Source of the DNA: a virus
Length of the DNA: 46,274 bases
IMG/VR virus record: IMGVR_UViG_3300010430_000093
Location: 1-46,274 of that record
Reading direction: 5' to 3' (one strand)
Notes under the pieces: generated by a model
Told to the model about the DNA's origin: nothing
The model's input: only the letters and a program-made list of their open reading frames with translations
Database searches by the model: none
Part shown: one piece after another, positions 35,383-45,420 of the stretch
Numbering within the stretch: the stretch's first letter is position 1
Layout: every line of letters starts with the position of its first letter
Program-made: the position numbers and the translations under genes

Positions 35383-36962
35383 TGGCAGTCAAAGACCTAA
35401 TATCTCTCGGTTTAACTAATACTGCAGATGGAACAGAACAGCTAATAACTCTTGGTTTAGAGGCTGCATCTAATGTTACTTTAGAATTAACCGGGGTAGC
35501 ATCTACTAGTGGTATAGGGAGTGTAGACTATATTCGTAATATAGCTATTACGGGCGTAGTAAATACTAGTGATATAAGTAGTGTAGGTGCTTTTGCAGAG
35601 GGTGCAGCTAGTATATCCGGTGTAGAGAATACTAGTGCTGTAGGTACTGTAGGTTTCACTAAAGCCGGTTCTGTAGCACTTACAGGTGTATTAGCTACAA
35701 GTGCCGTTGAAACACCAGGAAATTCAGCTAGTATAGGGGTTACTGGTGAAGAAGCTACAACAGGTGTTGGAACTGTAACTTTTACATTATCTAGTAATGT
35801 AGATCTTGTAGGTGTTGAAGGTACAAGTGCTGTAGGTACTATATTATCTGTTGGGGGTGACTTTACAGCACCTGAACTTTATCTAAAACGTGATACAGGT
35901 ATTTATATCTCTAAAGGTGGAGATACAGTAAGATTAAACGTAAAAGATTTTTCATTCAACACATCTAGCAGAATAGAGAATGTATCTAGAAATATATTAG
36001 ATCCTACACAGGCTAGAGGTATAGCGCCCCATATTGCTGCTATAGCTCCAGTTAGCTTTTCATTTACAACTTATATACTCCCAGAGATAGATACTAATGT
36101 AACAAGTCCAGAAGAGTATTTATGGGTTAGTTTAATGGGAAGCGATTCCGTAACTAGTAATTCTACTAGTTCAACAATAGATTTTGCAGATGGTAATGTA
36201 GGTTCTCTGCAAGAACTAACCATATGGTTTGACCAACCAAATAAATCCCGTGGAAGTTATAGATTAGATAATGCTGTTGTAGATGAAGCAACTATTAATT
36301 TTGATATTAATGGTATTGCAGAAATACAGTGGACAGGCAGAGCATTAAGTATTAATATAGATGATGCTCCTTCTGGTACGGTAGATAGAACTACGGCAAA
36401 TAATTATTTAAAGAATAAGTTTTCTATTATGACTTTAGTTGCTAATTCTAACGCTTATAATTTAGCCTTAACAGGTGGAAGTATAAGTTTTAAAAATAAT
36501 AATATATTTTATGGTAGAAATCAAATAGGAGTAACAACTACTCCAGTAGGCCATTATACAGGTAATAGATTAGTAACAGGTAATTTAAACGTTTACTTAA
36601 AACATAGTCCTAGTGCTAGCACTAATTTTAGTATTGATTTACATGATGATATAGAACAAAATGCTGCCAATGTTAACTATGAAAGTACTTGGTTAGCAAA
36701 TATAGTTATAAATATAGCTGGAACTAGTGGGCCAAATGTACAGTTAAATATACCACAAGCAGTAATGGAATTACCTCAATTTGGTTTCTCTGATTTAATA
36801 ACATTAAATATACCCTTTATTGCAAAAGAAGAGACTGGAAATTATAATTCAGTAGTTTACAATATACCAGCTGCTGGACAAGATGCGGATAACTATCTAT
36901 TAGAAAATGGTGATAATTTAAGAATGGAAGGAGCTGGTGGTTTTGTTTATTTATTGGAATGA
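35382..36962 (+). CDS. Tail-tube paralogue with N-terminal Ig-like repeats
   Basis: 526 aa. Residues ~30-155 hold about five copies of a short repeat, V-x-L-T-G-V-x-x-T-S-A-V-G-T-V (for example LTGVASTSGIGSV, ISGVENTSAVGTV, LVGVEGTSAVGTI). From ~160 the protein follows the tail tube protein: FSFTTYILPEI vs WSLQAYIRPRF, YNLALTGGSISFKNNNIFY vs YTLALTGGSLTVANNITFL, GHYTGNRLVTGNLNVYLK vs GHFTGQRVISGNMTAYLK. It may be a second, minor or decorated tube protein or a tail-tip ring. Confidence 0.7.
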   Translation: MAVKDLISLGLTNTADGTEQLITLGLEAASNVTLELTGVASTSGIGSVDYIRNIAITGVVNTSDISSVGAFAEGAASISGVENTSAVGTVGFTKAGSVALTGVLATSAVETPGNSASIGVTGEEATTGVGTVTFTLSSNVDLVGVEGTSAVGTILSVGGDFTAPELYLKRDTGIYISKGGDTVRLNVKDFSFNTSSRIENVSRNILDPTQARGIAPHIAAIAPVSFSFTTYILPEIDTNVTSPEEYLWVSLMGSDSVTSNSTSSTIDFADGNVGSLQELTIWFDQPNKSRGSYRLDNAVVDEATINFDINGIAEIQWTGRALSINIDDAPSGTVDRTTANNYLKNKFSIMTLVANSNAYNLALTGGSISFKNNNIFYGRNQIGVTTTPVGHYTGNRLVTGNLNVYLKHSPSASTNFSIDLHDDIEQNAANVNYESTWLANIVINIAGTSGPNVQLNIPQAVMELPQFGFSDLITLNIPFIAKEETGNYNSVVYNIPAAGQDADNYLLENGDNLRMEGAGGFVYLLE

Positions 36963-36979
36963 TATAAGGAATTAAATGA

Positions 36980-38329
36980 ATGGCTGACACAAAAATATCT
37001 GATTTACCTGCGGTAACTTCTCCTACTAATACTATGGGAGTAGCGGTAAATAATGCTGGTAATAGTGAACGACATAGTTTTCAAGCTAACCCCATTACTG
37101 CTGCTGAAACTAGTTCAGGTTTAGTAGCGGCCGATTTAGACTTTCTTTATCCGGTAGGTAATGTTTTAAGATATGGGGCAGATCCCACAGGATTATCAGA
37201 TAGTACTAGTGCTATTCAAGATGCAATTGATGCGGTTGCAGAGGCAACGGCTTTAAATTCTGGAGTACCTGCATATACTTGGATTACAGAAATAGAGGGA
37301 GGTATAGTATATTTTCCTCGCGGTTGGTATAGAATTGATAGTAGTCTTACACTTGGAAATAGAGTAAGTTTAGTAGGAGAAAATTTTACATCTGCAGGAA
37401 TTGTTGCTGGATCGGGATATACTGATTCTACTATGATTAGTGGTGTAGATGGTAGTTTACCAATTTTTGATTCGCGAATTCAAGATTTACGTATACATGC
37501 TAATAATGATGCTAGTATTACGTCAGTAATTAGTACTCAAGCATGGCAAGAGGGATGTGGGTTATATAGGGTTGCTGTAGCTGGTTACCAAGGTGAAGGT
37601 ATTTTAATTGAAGATGTATCTGGTGGTGCAGCACGAATAGTTATTGATGATTGCTGGTTTACTGGATTTTCGGGTAATAATGCTGCTATTCATGTTGAGT
37701 CAACTGTTCAGAATGCAATGCAAATAGTTGTAACAAATACAACTATTGATTCATCTGGTTTGGCAACGAATGGTATTCATCAAGAAAATGGTAGGGGATA
37801 TTATGAGAATGTACATGTAGAGAATGCTACTAATGGTATTCATTTTGAGGGGGGCAATGGTACTGTTAAAAACTTTACAGGAAATGCTGATACAGTCAAC
37901 TGTATAACAATAAATGCATCGTTTAATGGCAATGTTGATATGTATAACATTGAACCGAATGGTGCTACTTTAACTATTGATGATAATGCTACATCTCAAA
38001 ATATGACAGTAGGCTTTCGTCATGCTCATTGGCCATTTCGTCGTCAATTTACTAATGCCGATGATACGCCTTCTGTTACACAACAAGGGGCGGTTTATAG
38101 AACTAATAACTCTGGTGCGACAACTATAACTGATTTTGATAATGGTACACCAGGACAAAGATTTATGCTTAGATTTCAAGATGCTAATACTACAATTGAT
38201 TGTAGTTCTAATGCAAATATAACGAGAGTAGATAGCCCTGAATCTGATATTACAGGTGCAAGTGGTGATTGGTGTGATATATGGGATGATGGTGGAGTTT
38301 GGTTCATTATATTCCATGATATAGCATAA
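36980..38329 (+). CDS. Tailspike-like pectate-lyase-fold protein
   Basis: 449 aa. A short virion-binding N-terminus (MADTKISDLPAVTSPT) leads into the pectate-lyase-3 signature VLRYGADPTGLSDSTSAIQD ... GGIVYFPRGWYRI, then right-handed beta-helix turns (IVIDDCWFTGFSG; GIHFEGGNGTVKNFTG) and a final receptor or trimer domain. These proteins are usually trimeric spikes that bind or cut surface polysaccharide. An earlier ATG at 36976 stops at once, so 36980 is the start. Confidence 0.8.
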   Translation: MADTKISDLPAVTSPTNTMGVAVNNAGNSERHSFQANPITAAETSSGLVAADLDFLYPVGNVLRYGADPTGLSDSTSAIQDAIDAVAEATALNSGVPAYTWITEIEGGIVYFPRGWYRIDSSLTLGNRVSLVGENFTSAGIVAGSGYTDSTMISGVDGSLPIFDSRIQDLRIHANNDASITSVISTQAWQEGCGLYRVAVAGYQGEGILIEDVSGGAARIVIDDCWFTGFSGNNAAIHVESTVQNAMQIVVTNTTIDSSGLATNGIHQENGRGYYENVHVENATNGIHFEGGNGTVKNFTGNADTVNCITINASFNGNVDMYNIEPNGATLTIDDNATSQNMTVGFRHAHWPFRRQFTNADDTPSVTQQGAVYRTNNSGATTITDFDNGTPGQRFMLRFQDANTTIDCSSNANITRVDSPESDITGASGDWCDIWDDGGVWFIIFHDIA

Positions 38330-38371
38330 AATAAAAATATAAATTAATTAATTAGAAAGAGGTATTTTACC

Positions 38372-38830
38372 ATGGATTTAAAAAACATGCTACTATCAGA
38401 AAGGGTAGTAACTTTTGATTTCCCCGGTTGCGATGGATTAACATTTGACTTAGCATTTTTGTCAAAAGAAAGCAATCAAGCACTATATAAGAAGTGCCAA
38501 AGAACAAAGTTCGATTCTAGAACTAGACAACCTATTGAAGAATTTGATGACGATTTATTTTTACAATTATATGTAAAATCAATTATTAAAGGTTGGAAAG
38601 GTTTTAAATTAAAATATATAAGTGAATTAGTACTAGCTGATATAGGGGATGATCCAGAAAAAGAGTTAGATTTTTCTGATGAGAATGCTTTAGATTTAAT
38701 GCGTTCAAGTACTATATTTGACGCTTGGATAAGTGAGGTTATCTCAGACCTGGGAAACTTTATGCCGAAAGATTCAACCAAGAAGTCGAACGAATCGAAA
38801 CCTATATTAAGGAAAGTGGAAGCGGAGTAA
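38372..38830 (+). CDS. Tail assembly chaperone (G-type)
   Basis: 152 aa, acidic, helical (LTFDLAFLSKESNQALYKKC; DDLFLQLYVKSIIKGWKGF). Lies just before the tape measure, where lambda-like phages place G and GT. A slippery heptamer at codon 128-129 allows a longer fusion product. ATG after GAAAGAGGTATTTTACC. Confidence 0.85.
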   Translation: MDLKNMLLSERVVTFDFPGCDGLTFDLAFLSKESNQALYKKCQRTKFDSRTRQPIEEFDDDLFLQLYVKSIIKGWKGFKLKYISELVLADIGDDPEKELDFSDENALDLMRSSTIFDAWISEVISDLGNFMPKDSTKKSNESKPILRKVEAE

Positions 38831-39153
38831 GTAAAGCTGACTACCTTGAAATGTGTAGGATGTTAAATTCTGAACCGGTAGAAGAAGAAATTCCTATCGA
38901 TAGAGATGATTTAGCATTAGAAACTCAGATGGTTTTTGATTTATATGATAAACTGCCCGATAAGTGGGAAGGCTTTTCAGGGCAGTATTTAGGAAAAGAT
39001 TTAATGCTATTACCTACTCTATTTAGTGAGTATGGAATAGATAATTCAATTAAGAAATATGCTTGGAGTATTATACCCTTAATCGATAGTTTCGTAGCTC
39101 AGGATGTGGCTGAGAAGATTAAGAGAAAAACCAAGACTGCAGGAGTCCCTTAG
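38372..39153 (+). CDS. Tail assembly chaperone fusion (GT-type), by -1 frameshift
   Basis: Reads the G frame to AAC (38756-38758), slips -1 at GGGAAAC and goes on with LYAERFNQEVERIETYIKES ... SKADYLEMCRMLNSEPVEEE to TAG at 39153, giving about 260 aa. The second frame is open from 38737 and has no ribosome site at its internal ATG (38851), so it is most likely made only as a fusion. GT bridges the chaperone to the tape measure in lambda. Confidence 0.85.
38752..38758 (+). promoter_or_regulatory. Programmed -1 frameshift site GGGAAAC
   Basis: Classic X-XXY-YYZ heptamer in the right phase (zero frame GGA AAC). The downstream -1 frame is open for 131 codons. Confidence 0.85.
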
Positions 39154-42100
39154 TGGCGGAAAAAACAGTTAAGTTAAAAGTTATGTTAGAAGCAGCAGGT
39201 ATTAAACCTACTACTAAACAACTTAAAGAGTTGAATAAACAATTAACTAAAACTAAAGCAGAAGTAAAAGGAGTAGGTACAGGTAGTAATAAACTTAAGA
39301 GAAATCTTGAGGGAGTTTCACAGCGTGCTGGTTCTACAGGGAAAGATTTCTCTCGTATGCAACAAGGTATGGGTGGGCTTGTACAAATTTACGCTACTGT
39401 GGCTGCTAACGTATTCGCTTTAAGTTCCGCTTTTCTAGTTTTACGTCGTGCAGCTGATTTAAGCAGTATGACTAAATCTGCTGAAGATTTTAGTAATAGA
39501 TTTGGTGTAAGTGTTACACGTATTACTAAACAGATGCAAGAAGCTTCTGGTGGCGCATTAAGTTTTGCAGAAGCACTTCCTACCATTAATAAAGCTATAT
39601 CTGCTGGTATAGGTGTAGAACAAATGGAGCAATTAACAATTGCTGCTACTAAAGCTTCTCAAACTTTTGGGGGTTCAGCTACTGAAGCTTTAAATAGATT
39701 TATTAGTGCTGCTCAACGTGGTCGTGTAGAAATTATTCAAACACTTGGTATTGTTATTAAAACAGAACAAGCTTATAAAGATTACGCCGCTAGTATAGGT
39801 AAAACTGCCTTAGAGTTAACAGCTTTAGATAGACAACAAGCTATTCTTAATGCTACTATTAAAGAAAGTCAAAGTATATTTGATCAAGTAAATATTGATC
39901 CAAATCCTTTTCAACAATTTTTAACTACTATAATTGATTTAAAAGATGTAGGATTAACACTTATAACGGATTTTTTAACTCCTTTTATTAATACTATTAA
40001 TAAATCAAAAGCAGCGGCAGCGGCATTAATAGCCTTACTTATTAGTATTGTAGGAAAAAGAATTTTTCCAGCTTTAGGTGATCAACTTGTACAGTTGCAA
40101 AAAAAGAGTTTTGAATCTACAAGAAATGCAGCGGTAGAGCTAAGAAAGGTTCAAAATCAACAATCAAGTTCCATTCTTCAAAATGGAATAAAACAAAATA
40201 AACTCACTAAAACTCAATTATTACAAAGAGATAAGTTATTTAAAACTCATTTTAATGCGGTTCTTAGTCAACATAAAAGTTTCGGTAAATCACTACTAGA
40301 TGAAAGAAAAAGAATAAATGCAGCAGTATTAAATGAACAAAGATCTGCCATTACTAGAGAATTAAATATTCGTCAAGGAACGACAACAGGTACTCGTTCA
40401 GTTGCTTTTAAGGGAATTTCAGATCAAGCATTAGAAAATCAAAGAAATCGTTTAATTCTTTTAACAAAAGAAACAGAAAATGCTCGTGCTGCTGCAATTA
40501 AACTTTCTATAGCTGAAAAAGCTAAAGCAAGAGCATTTAGAGAAAGTGCAGCAGCAATTAAAATTGCTACTGCTAAAATGCGTGCAGATATAATTGCTTT
40601 TAGAGCACAAATAACTACAGGTTTTCAAAGATCTTTTACTTTAACTCAAACTAATTTTATTACTTCAGTAAGATTAATGGGTAGAAGTTGGAAGAATTTT
40701 ATTAAATTTGCTATTATTAGTAGTAAAGGTGCTGAATTTGCTTTTGCAGCTTTTGGAAGAGCTGTAGGTAGAACAGCGGGTCTTATTGCCGGTGGTTTTA
40801 TTAAAGCTATTTCAATAATCAGTAGTTTAACTTTAGTAGTAAGTTTAGGCGCTCTTGCTTGGGAAAAATTTGGAGATAAAATACGTGGTATTACACCAGA
40901 AATGCGCGCTGTTATTGAGGCAGGCAAAGAACTTAATGATGCTTTAGAAGAAGTTAATAAAAGAGCAGCAGAAGGTATTGCTAGATTGGGTTCAGAATTT
41001 CCTAATTCTTTAAAGAAATTACAAGATGCTTTGAAATTTACTGCAGGTACTTTTGCTTCTATTAATACTGCTATTATTAATTTTAGAAGAGATGTAATAG
41101 AACAATTAGGGGGGAAAACAGTAGAAGAAGCCGCAAAGAGAATTAAGGAATTAGAGGAAAATACTAGAGAATTTTATAATGTTACTGCAGATTCTCAAGC
41201 AGCATTAGATGGTTTAAACTCTATAGATATTGGTTATGGAAAAATAGATTTAGCTATAGCTAGAAATGTTAGTCATACAAAAGAACAAATTAGGGTGCAG
41301 AAAGAACAAGAGGAAGAATTGAAGAATTTAAAGAAGGTTATGAGTAGTTTATCTGATGTAATAAATACTGAACTATTAAGATCTTTAACATTAGCTGTAA
41401 CTACCGCTAAAGCAGGCGGATTCAAACAATTTGGTACGCTTCTTGTACAAGAATTAAATAAAGGTATAGAAGAAAGTGGGATTGAAATTAATTTTGGAGA
41501 AAAAATAACTTTAATAACTTCTGCACTTATGCAAGATGTAAGAACTTTTAATAGTGTTATGGATAGTATTAAAAATAGGATAGATGATGATGCTGCATTT
41601 AGTAGATTTTCTGAAAATATAACTAAAGCCATTCAAGGTTTCATCTCAGTTGCAGAAGAATCCACTAGAACTATTGATGCTGCTTTATCCTCTTTAAGTG
41701 ATGTTGATAATAGAATTAGTAATTTTATAGGTGGATTGGATAAAGCTAGAGCAGCAACTGGGGCAAATAAAGAAATAGTAGGCTTTGTTTTAGATATTAA
41801 TAGAGAATTACAAGCTTTATTAAAAAATCAAAAAGGTTTAACTAAAAATGATACTTTAGCTAAATTATTTCCAGACCCTGAAGAATTGCAAAAAGTTAAA
41901 ACTTTATTAGGTTTTGCAGTTGGTCAAGTAGTAACTATTGGTCAGGTACAAACTCGTGCAGCAGAACTACAAAAAACTTTTGTTGAACAAGCACAAAGTA
42001 GACTTCTTAGTTCACAAAAATTAAAAATATTAGCACTTGAGTTAAACAGTATAAATTCTAGAGAATTAAAAACTGATTCAGACAGGATTAAACAACTGCA

Positions 42101-43775
42101 AGATAGATTAAATACACAAATAGAAATTACTAAGCAAGCAATATTAGCTGGAGAAGCAAATGCCGCAGCTCAAGCAGAAGTATTAAGGGGTATCGCTAGA
42201 TCTGGAGGTAGTGCTCAGGAAGTTGCTGTACAACAAGCAATATTAGATGTTCTTATAAAACAAAATAATGTTTTAAGAGAGAAACAAAGAGTACAAGAAT
42301 CTAGTACTAAAGATGCTCAAGAGGTTTTAAAAATAGCTAAAGAAGCTTTAACTCTTGAAAAGAAAAGATTAGGTTCATTACAAAAAATTCAAGCTATAGA
42401 TAAAAAATTAGCTAAAACTGCACTAGAAGGGGTTAATGCAGAGCTCAAAATATTTGATTTAAAAGCTAAAACTTTAAAAGTAGACAGAAGTTTATTACTA
42501 GTTGAAAAAGCTAGAATAAATGCATTAGGTTTAGAAGAAGATGCAAGAGATAGAAAAGTAGCAGCATTAAATACTGAATTAATATTAAATGAAAGATTAA
42601 CGGCAGAATTAGAACATCAACTTTTAAGTAGTAAAGCACGTAAAGCAGAATTAACTGGAACTAGCATATTCTCAAAAGAAGGTTTATCTTTAGCGGCTGA
42701 ATTTTTTATTAGGGAAGTTCAAGCTAATGCTAAAAAAGTAGCATCTACTTTCGAAACTATCGGTAGGGGTTTTTCCAGTGTTATTCAAGAAACTTTTGAT
42801 ACTGCCATCGATAATTTATTAGAAGGTGGAAAGGATTTTGCTCATACAGTTCGAGAAGCTTTTAAATCGGGATTAAGAGAAATTATTGGCAAAGCATTAA
42901 AAAATGATATAACAAGATTATTAGGAGATGCTGGAAATATATTTGATAGATTTCTTAAAAGAAATAAACCATCTTTTACTCCTAAAGATCAAAGTGCAGT
43001 AGTTTCCTTCCCTAAAGAAATGGGTCCTCCCGCTCCTCCAAAAACAGAAACTGCTGCTGTTAAAACAGAAATATTTCAATCTAAGATGGTAGAGCAAGCA
43101 TTAAAGCAAACTGATACACAACAAAAGAGTGAAGCTTATTTAGAAGCTATTAGTTCAAAAATAGGTGAATGTAATGCTAGTGAATCAGTAGATTCTATAT
43201 CAGAAATAGAAGTAAAAGATTTAGAACGCACACCCTTAACTATTGGTAGTTCTCCTTCTTTAGAGGGGGTTATAACGACAGTTGGTAAGTTAGGGGAATT
43301 AGCTTCTAAGGATAGCGGTACACTTATATCCCAAGGTTTAATAACTTTAGGTACTACTCTTATTAGTGCTATACTTAGTCAACAAGCTGCGGATGCCACT
43401 AAAGGTGTAGTAAGTACAATAGGTTCTATTTTTCCATTTAGTACAGGAGGTATGGTACCTGGTGGAATTAAATCTATTGTACCATTAGCTACTGGCGCAG
43501 TAACTAAAGGACCTAATTTAGCTTTAATTGGTGAAGGTAAACATGAAGAAGCAGTTGTACCACTTCCAAATAATAGAGAAATTCCTGTAGATTTAAAACA
43601 AGAGGCGGGAGATACTATTAAAATTGAGCAAAATTTTGATTTTACTAATGCTAATACTGATACCGTAAGTGCATTAAGATTAGAAGCACGCGCAATAGAA
43701 GATAGAACTTTTAACCGAGTATTTTCCGAAATAGATAGAGGTGGTAAATACGCAAGAATAGTGGGACGTAGATAA
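39153..43775 (+). CDS. Tape measure protein
   Basis: 1540 aa, GTG start with AGGAG. N-terminal helix-rich region (LKELNKQLTKTKAEVKGVG), hydrophobic segments near 290 (AAAAALIALLISIVGKRIF) and 560 (ISIISSLTLVVSLGALAWEK), long coiled coils, and the common C-terminal pattern FSTGGMVPGG ... GPNLALIGEGKHEEAVVPLP. Length sets the tail at very roughly 230 nm by the usual 1.5 A per residue. It acts in the tail lumen and in DNA entry. Confidence 0.93.
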   Translation: MAEKTVKLKVMLEAAGIKPTTKQLKELNKQLTKTKAEVKGVGTGSNKLKRNLEGVSQRAGSTGKDFSRMQQGMGGLVQIYATVAANVFALSSAFLVLRRAADLSSMTKSAEDFSNRFGVSVTRITKQMQEASGGALSFAEALPTINKAISAGIGVEQMEQLTIAATKASQTFGGSATEALNRFISAAQRGRVEIIQTLGIVIKTEQAYKDYAASIGKTALELTALDRQQAILNATIKESQSIFDQVNIDPNPFQQFLTTIIDLKDVGLTLITDFLTPFINTINKSKAAAAALIALLISIVGKRIFPALGDQLVQLQKKSFESTRNAAVELRKVQNQQSSSILQNGIKQNKLTKTQLLQRDKLFKTHFNAVLSQHKSFGKSLLDERKRINAAVLNEQRSAITRELNIRQGTTTGTRSVAFKGISDQALENQRNRLILLTKETENARAAAIKLSIAEKAKARAFRESAAAIKIATAKMRADIIAFRAQITTGFQRSFTLTQTNFITSVRLMGRSWKNFIKFAIISSKGAEFAFAAFGRAVGRTAGLIAGGFIKAISIISSLTLVVSLGALAWEKFGDKIRGITPEMRAVIEAGKELNDALEEVNKRAAEGIARLGSEFPNSLKKLQDALKFTAGTFASINTAIINFRRDVIEQLGGKTVEEAAKRIKELEENTREFYNVTADSQAALDGLNSIDIGYGKIDLAIARNVSHTKEQIRVQKEQEEELKNLKKVMSSLSDVINTELLRSLTLAVTTAKAGGFKQFGTLLVQELNKGIEESGIEINFGEKITLITSALMQDVRTFNSVMDSIKNRIDDDAAFSRFSENITKAIQGFISVAEESTRTIDAALSSLSDVDNRISNFIGGLDKARAATGANKEIVGFVLDINRELQALLKNQKGLTKNDTLAKLFPDPEELQKVKTLLGFAVGQVVTIGQVQTRAAELQKTFVEQAQSRLLSSQKLKILALELNSINSRELKTDSDRIKQLQDRLNTQIEITKQAILAGEANAAAQAEVLRGIARSGGSAQEVAVQQAILDVLIKQNNVLREKQRVQESSTKDAQEVLKIAKEALTLEKKRLGSLQKIQAIDKKLAKTALEGVNAELKIFDLKAKTLKVDRSLLLVEKARINALGLEEDARDRKVAALNTELILNERLTAELEHQLLSSKARKAELTGTSIFSKEGLSLAAEFFIREVQANAKKVASTFETIGRGFSSVIQETFDTAIDNLLEGGKDFAHTVREAFKSGLREIIGKALKNDITRLLGDAGNIFDRFLKRNKPSFTPKDQSAVVSFPKEMGPPAPPKTETAAVKTEIFQSKMVEQALKQTDTQQKSEAYLEAISSKIGECNASESVDSISEIEVKDLERTPLTIGSSPSLEGVITTVGKLGELASKDSGTLISQGLITLGTTLISAILSQQAADATKGVVSTIGSIFPFSTGGMVPGGIKSIVPLATGAVTKGPNLALIGEGKHEEAVVPLPNNREIPVDLKQEAGDTIKIEQNFDFTNANTDTVSALRLEARAIEDRTFNRVFSEIDRGGKYARIVGRR

Positions 43776-44377
43776 TGGCTATCTTAACTTTTCCTAGTAT
43801 AATTCCAGAAACACAAGAGTTTGGTATTAATTATAATACTCAGATATCTACCACAGCTTTAAGTGGTATTATGCAAACAGTAGAATTACCTGGAGCGAGA
43901 TGGGGAGGGAATTTATCGTTTAGGGATATGACCTTAGAAGAATCCGCAGAATTAAAAGCTTTTTTATTGGAATTACGAGGATCTTCTGGAAGATTCTTTT
44001 ATGGGGATATTTCTCATCCTAGTCCTTTCGCTGCAGTTACTGGTACGTTACAAATAGAAAATGGTAGTACTGCTAGATTAATGAGAGTTACATATGATGC
44101 TCCAGGTACTATTCGTTTACAGGAAGGGGACTATGTTCAGGTTGGTAATGATGATGATAGAGAATTAAAAATGGTAATAGGTGAAGTAGCTGCGGGCGGT
44201 AATACTTATGATGTAGTAGTAGAACCTATGGTACGTAGAACTGATTATGTGTCATTAAATTTAATTTATACTAATCCTAAAGGAGTATTTTTATTAAATT
44301 CAGATGAACAAGGAAAGTGGGCTACTAGAAGTAAGGCATTTTTGTCTGATATTAATATAAGTTTTGTAGAGGAATAA
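43775..44377 (+). CDS. Distal tail protein
   Basis: 200 aa. LTFPSIIPETQEFGINYNTQ and ELPGARWGGNLSFRDMTLEE ... AFLLELRGSSGRFFYGD are a typical beginning of the distal tail/gpM-like group in marine siphophages; the final strands SDINISFVEE close the sandwich. TAATG with the tape measure. Confidence 0.75.
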   Translation: MAILTFPSIIPETQEFGINYNTQISTTALSGIMQTVELPGARWGGNLSFRDMTLEESAELKAFLLELRGSSGRFFYGDISHPSPFAAVTGTLQIENGSTARLMRVTYDAPGTIRLQEGDYVQVGNDDDRELKMVIGEVAAGGNTYDVVVEPMVRRTDYVSLNLIYTNPKGVFLLNSDEQGKWATRSKAFLSDINISFVEE

Positions 44378-44378
44378 A

Positions 44379-45011
44379 ATGACAAAAATTATTGATTCTT
44401 TAGTACAAGCCTCAATAGATAGTAAAAATTATGCTGGTATTATTTTATGTAGGGCGCATTATGATGATGTACTTAGAATAGCGAATACTTATCAAAGTAT
44501 TTATTGGGATGAAGGTTCCGGAGAAGTTGAATATTTAGGTGCAGGTGATTTAGCAAGTATAGCTGCAGTACCAGAAACTAATGAATTAGCTGCTCAAAAT
44601 ATTCAATTAACACTTAGTGGAATTCCTAATCAGTATATTACTGATGCTTTCAGTGATGATTATAGCGGTAAACCAGTTTATTTATGGTATGCAACTTTAA
44701 ATAAAGAAACGTATGCTATAGAAGGGGGTTCAAGCGGACCAGTTTTATTTTTTGCAGGTAGAATGGATAATTCTACAATAGAATTTGGAAAAACTGCCAC
44801 AATAACTTTAAATGCAACTTCTCGTTTAGCAGATTGGGAAAGACCACATGGGGGTAGATATAATCATGCATATCAAACTATGTATGTAGATCCCACAGAT
44901 GATGCTTTTAAATACATGTTAGGTTTACAAAATAAAGCTATTACTTGGGGAGCAAATACTATTGTAGATCCTGAAGGTACAGATACTCCTAATTATAGAA
45001 ATCGTCACTAA
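44379..45011 (+). CDS. Tail tip / baseplate hub protein
   Basis: 210 aa. NYAGIILCRAHYDDVLRIAN, LASIAAVPETNELAAQNIQLTL, FFAGRMDNSTIEFGKTATIT and a C-terminal EDPTD-type loop with DAFKYMLGLQNKAITWG follow the DUF2163-like hub group. GAGGAATAAA before ATG. Works with the next two genes at the tail tip. Confidence 0.7.
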   Translation: MTKIIDSLVQASIDSKNYAGIILCRAHYDDVLRIANTYQSIYWDEGSGEVEYLGAGDLASIAAVPETNELAAQNIQLTLSGIPNQYITDAFSDDYSGKPVYLWYATLNKETYAIEGGSSGPVLFFAGRMDNSTIEFGKTATITLNATSRLADWERPHGGRYNHAYQTMYVDPTDDAFKYMLGLQNKAITWGANTIVDPEGTDTPNYRNRH

Positions 45012-45018
45012 AAATATT

Positions 45019-45420
45019 ATGAATAATTTAACTGATATAATTTATAAATATAAAGATTCAAAATTTAGTTGGAAAAATTTTGATTGTTGTATTTTTACCG
45101 TTAATGTAATACAAGAATATACTAATCGTAATCTTCCATATTGGGAAGATGCAATAGGTTATACTACATATAGTGGTGCAATGAAAGCTTTAAAAAATTT
45201 AGGTTGCAAAACTTTAGTAGAATTACCTGAAATTATATTGGGTACGCCTAAAAAACCTATATCTGAAGTAAAATTAGGGGAGCCTGTTTATTATATTAAT
45301 GAAGAAGGAGAAGGGATTTTAGGTATATGTAACGGTGCACAAGCATACTTTATAGCAAAAGGTGATGGATTGGTTACTAGAAAAATAGAAGATTGTTTAT
45401 ATTGTTGGAGTATTGACTAA
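45019..45420 (+). CDS. NlpC/P60-like tail protein (DUF6950-like)
   Basis: 133 aa. FSWKNFDCCIFTVNVIQEYT has the Cys position of NlpC/P60-type peptidases, and the middle GAMKALKNLGCKTLVELPEI and KLGEPVYYINEEGEGILGIC fit the DUF6950-like group in tail-tip operons. No clear catalytic His follows in the usual G-H/D-V context, so hydrolase activity is doubtful; it may be structural. Confidence 0.65.
   Translation: MNNLTDIIYKYKDSKFSWKNFDCCIFTVNVIQEYTNRNLPYWEDAIGYTTYSGAMKALKNLGCKTLVELPEIILGTPKKPISEVKLGEPVYYINEEGEGILGICNGAQAYFIAKGDGLVTRKIEDCLYCWSID

Noticed and set aside
28926-38329. Diversity-generating retroelement target among virion proteins
   Set aside because: No reverse transcriptase, template repeat or A-to-N pattern is visible in the window.
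38851-39153. Independent 100-aa gene from ATG 38851
   Set aside because: The frame is open well upstream, there is no ribosome site and a phased GGGAAAC slip site explains it as the frameshift part of the chaperone.
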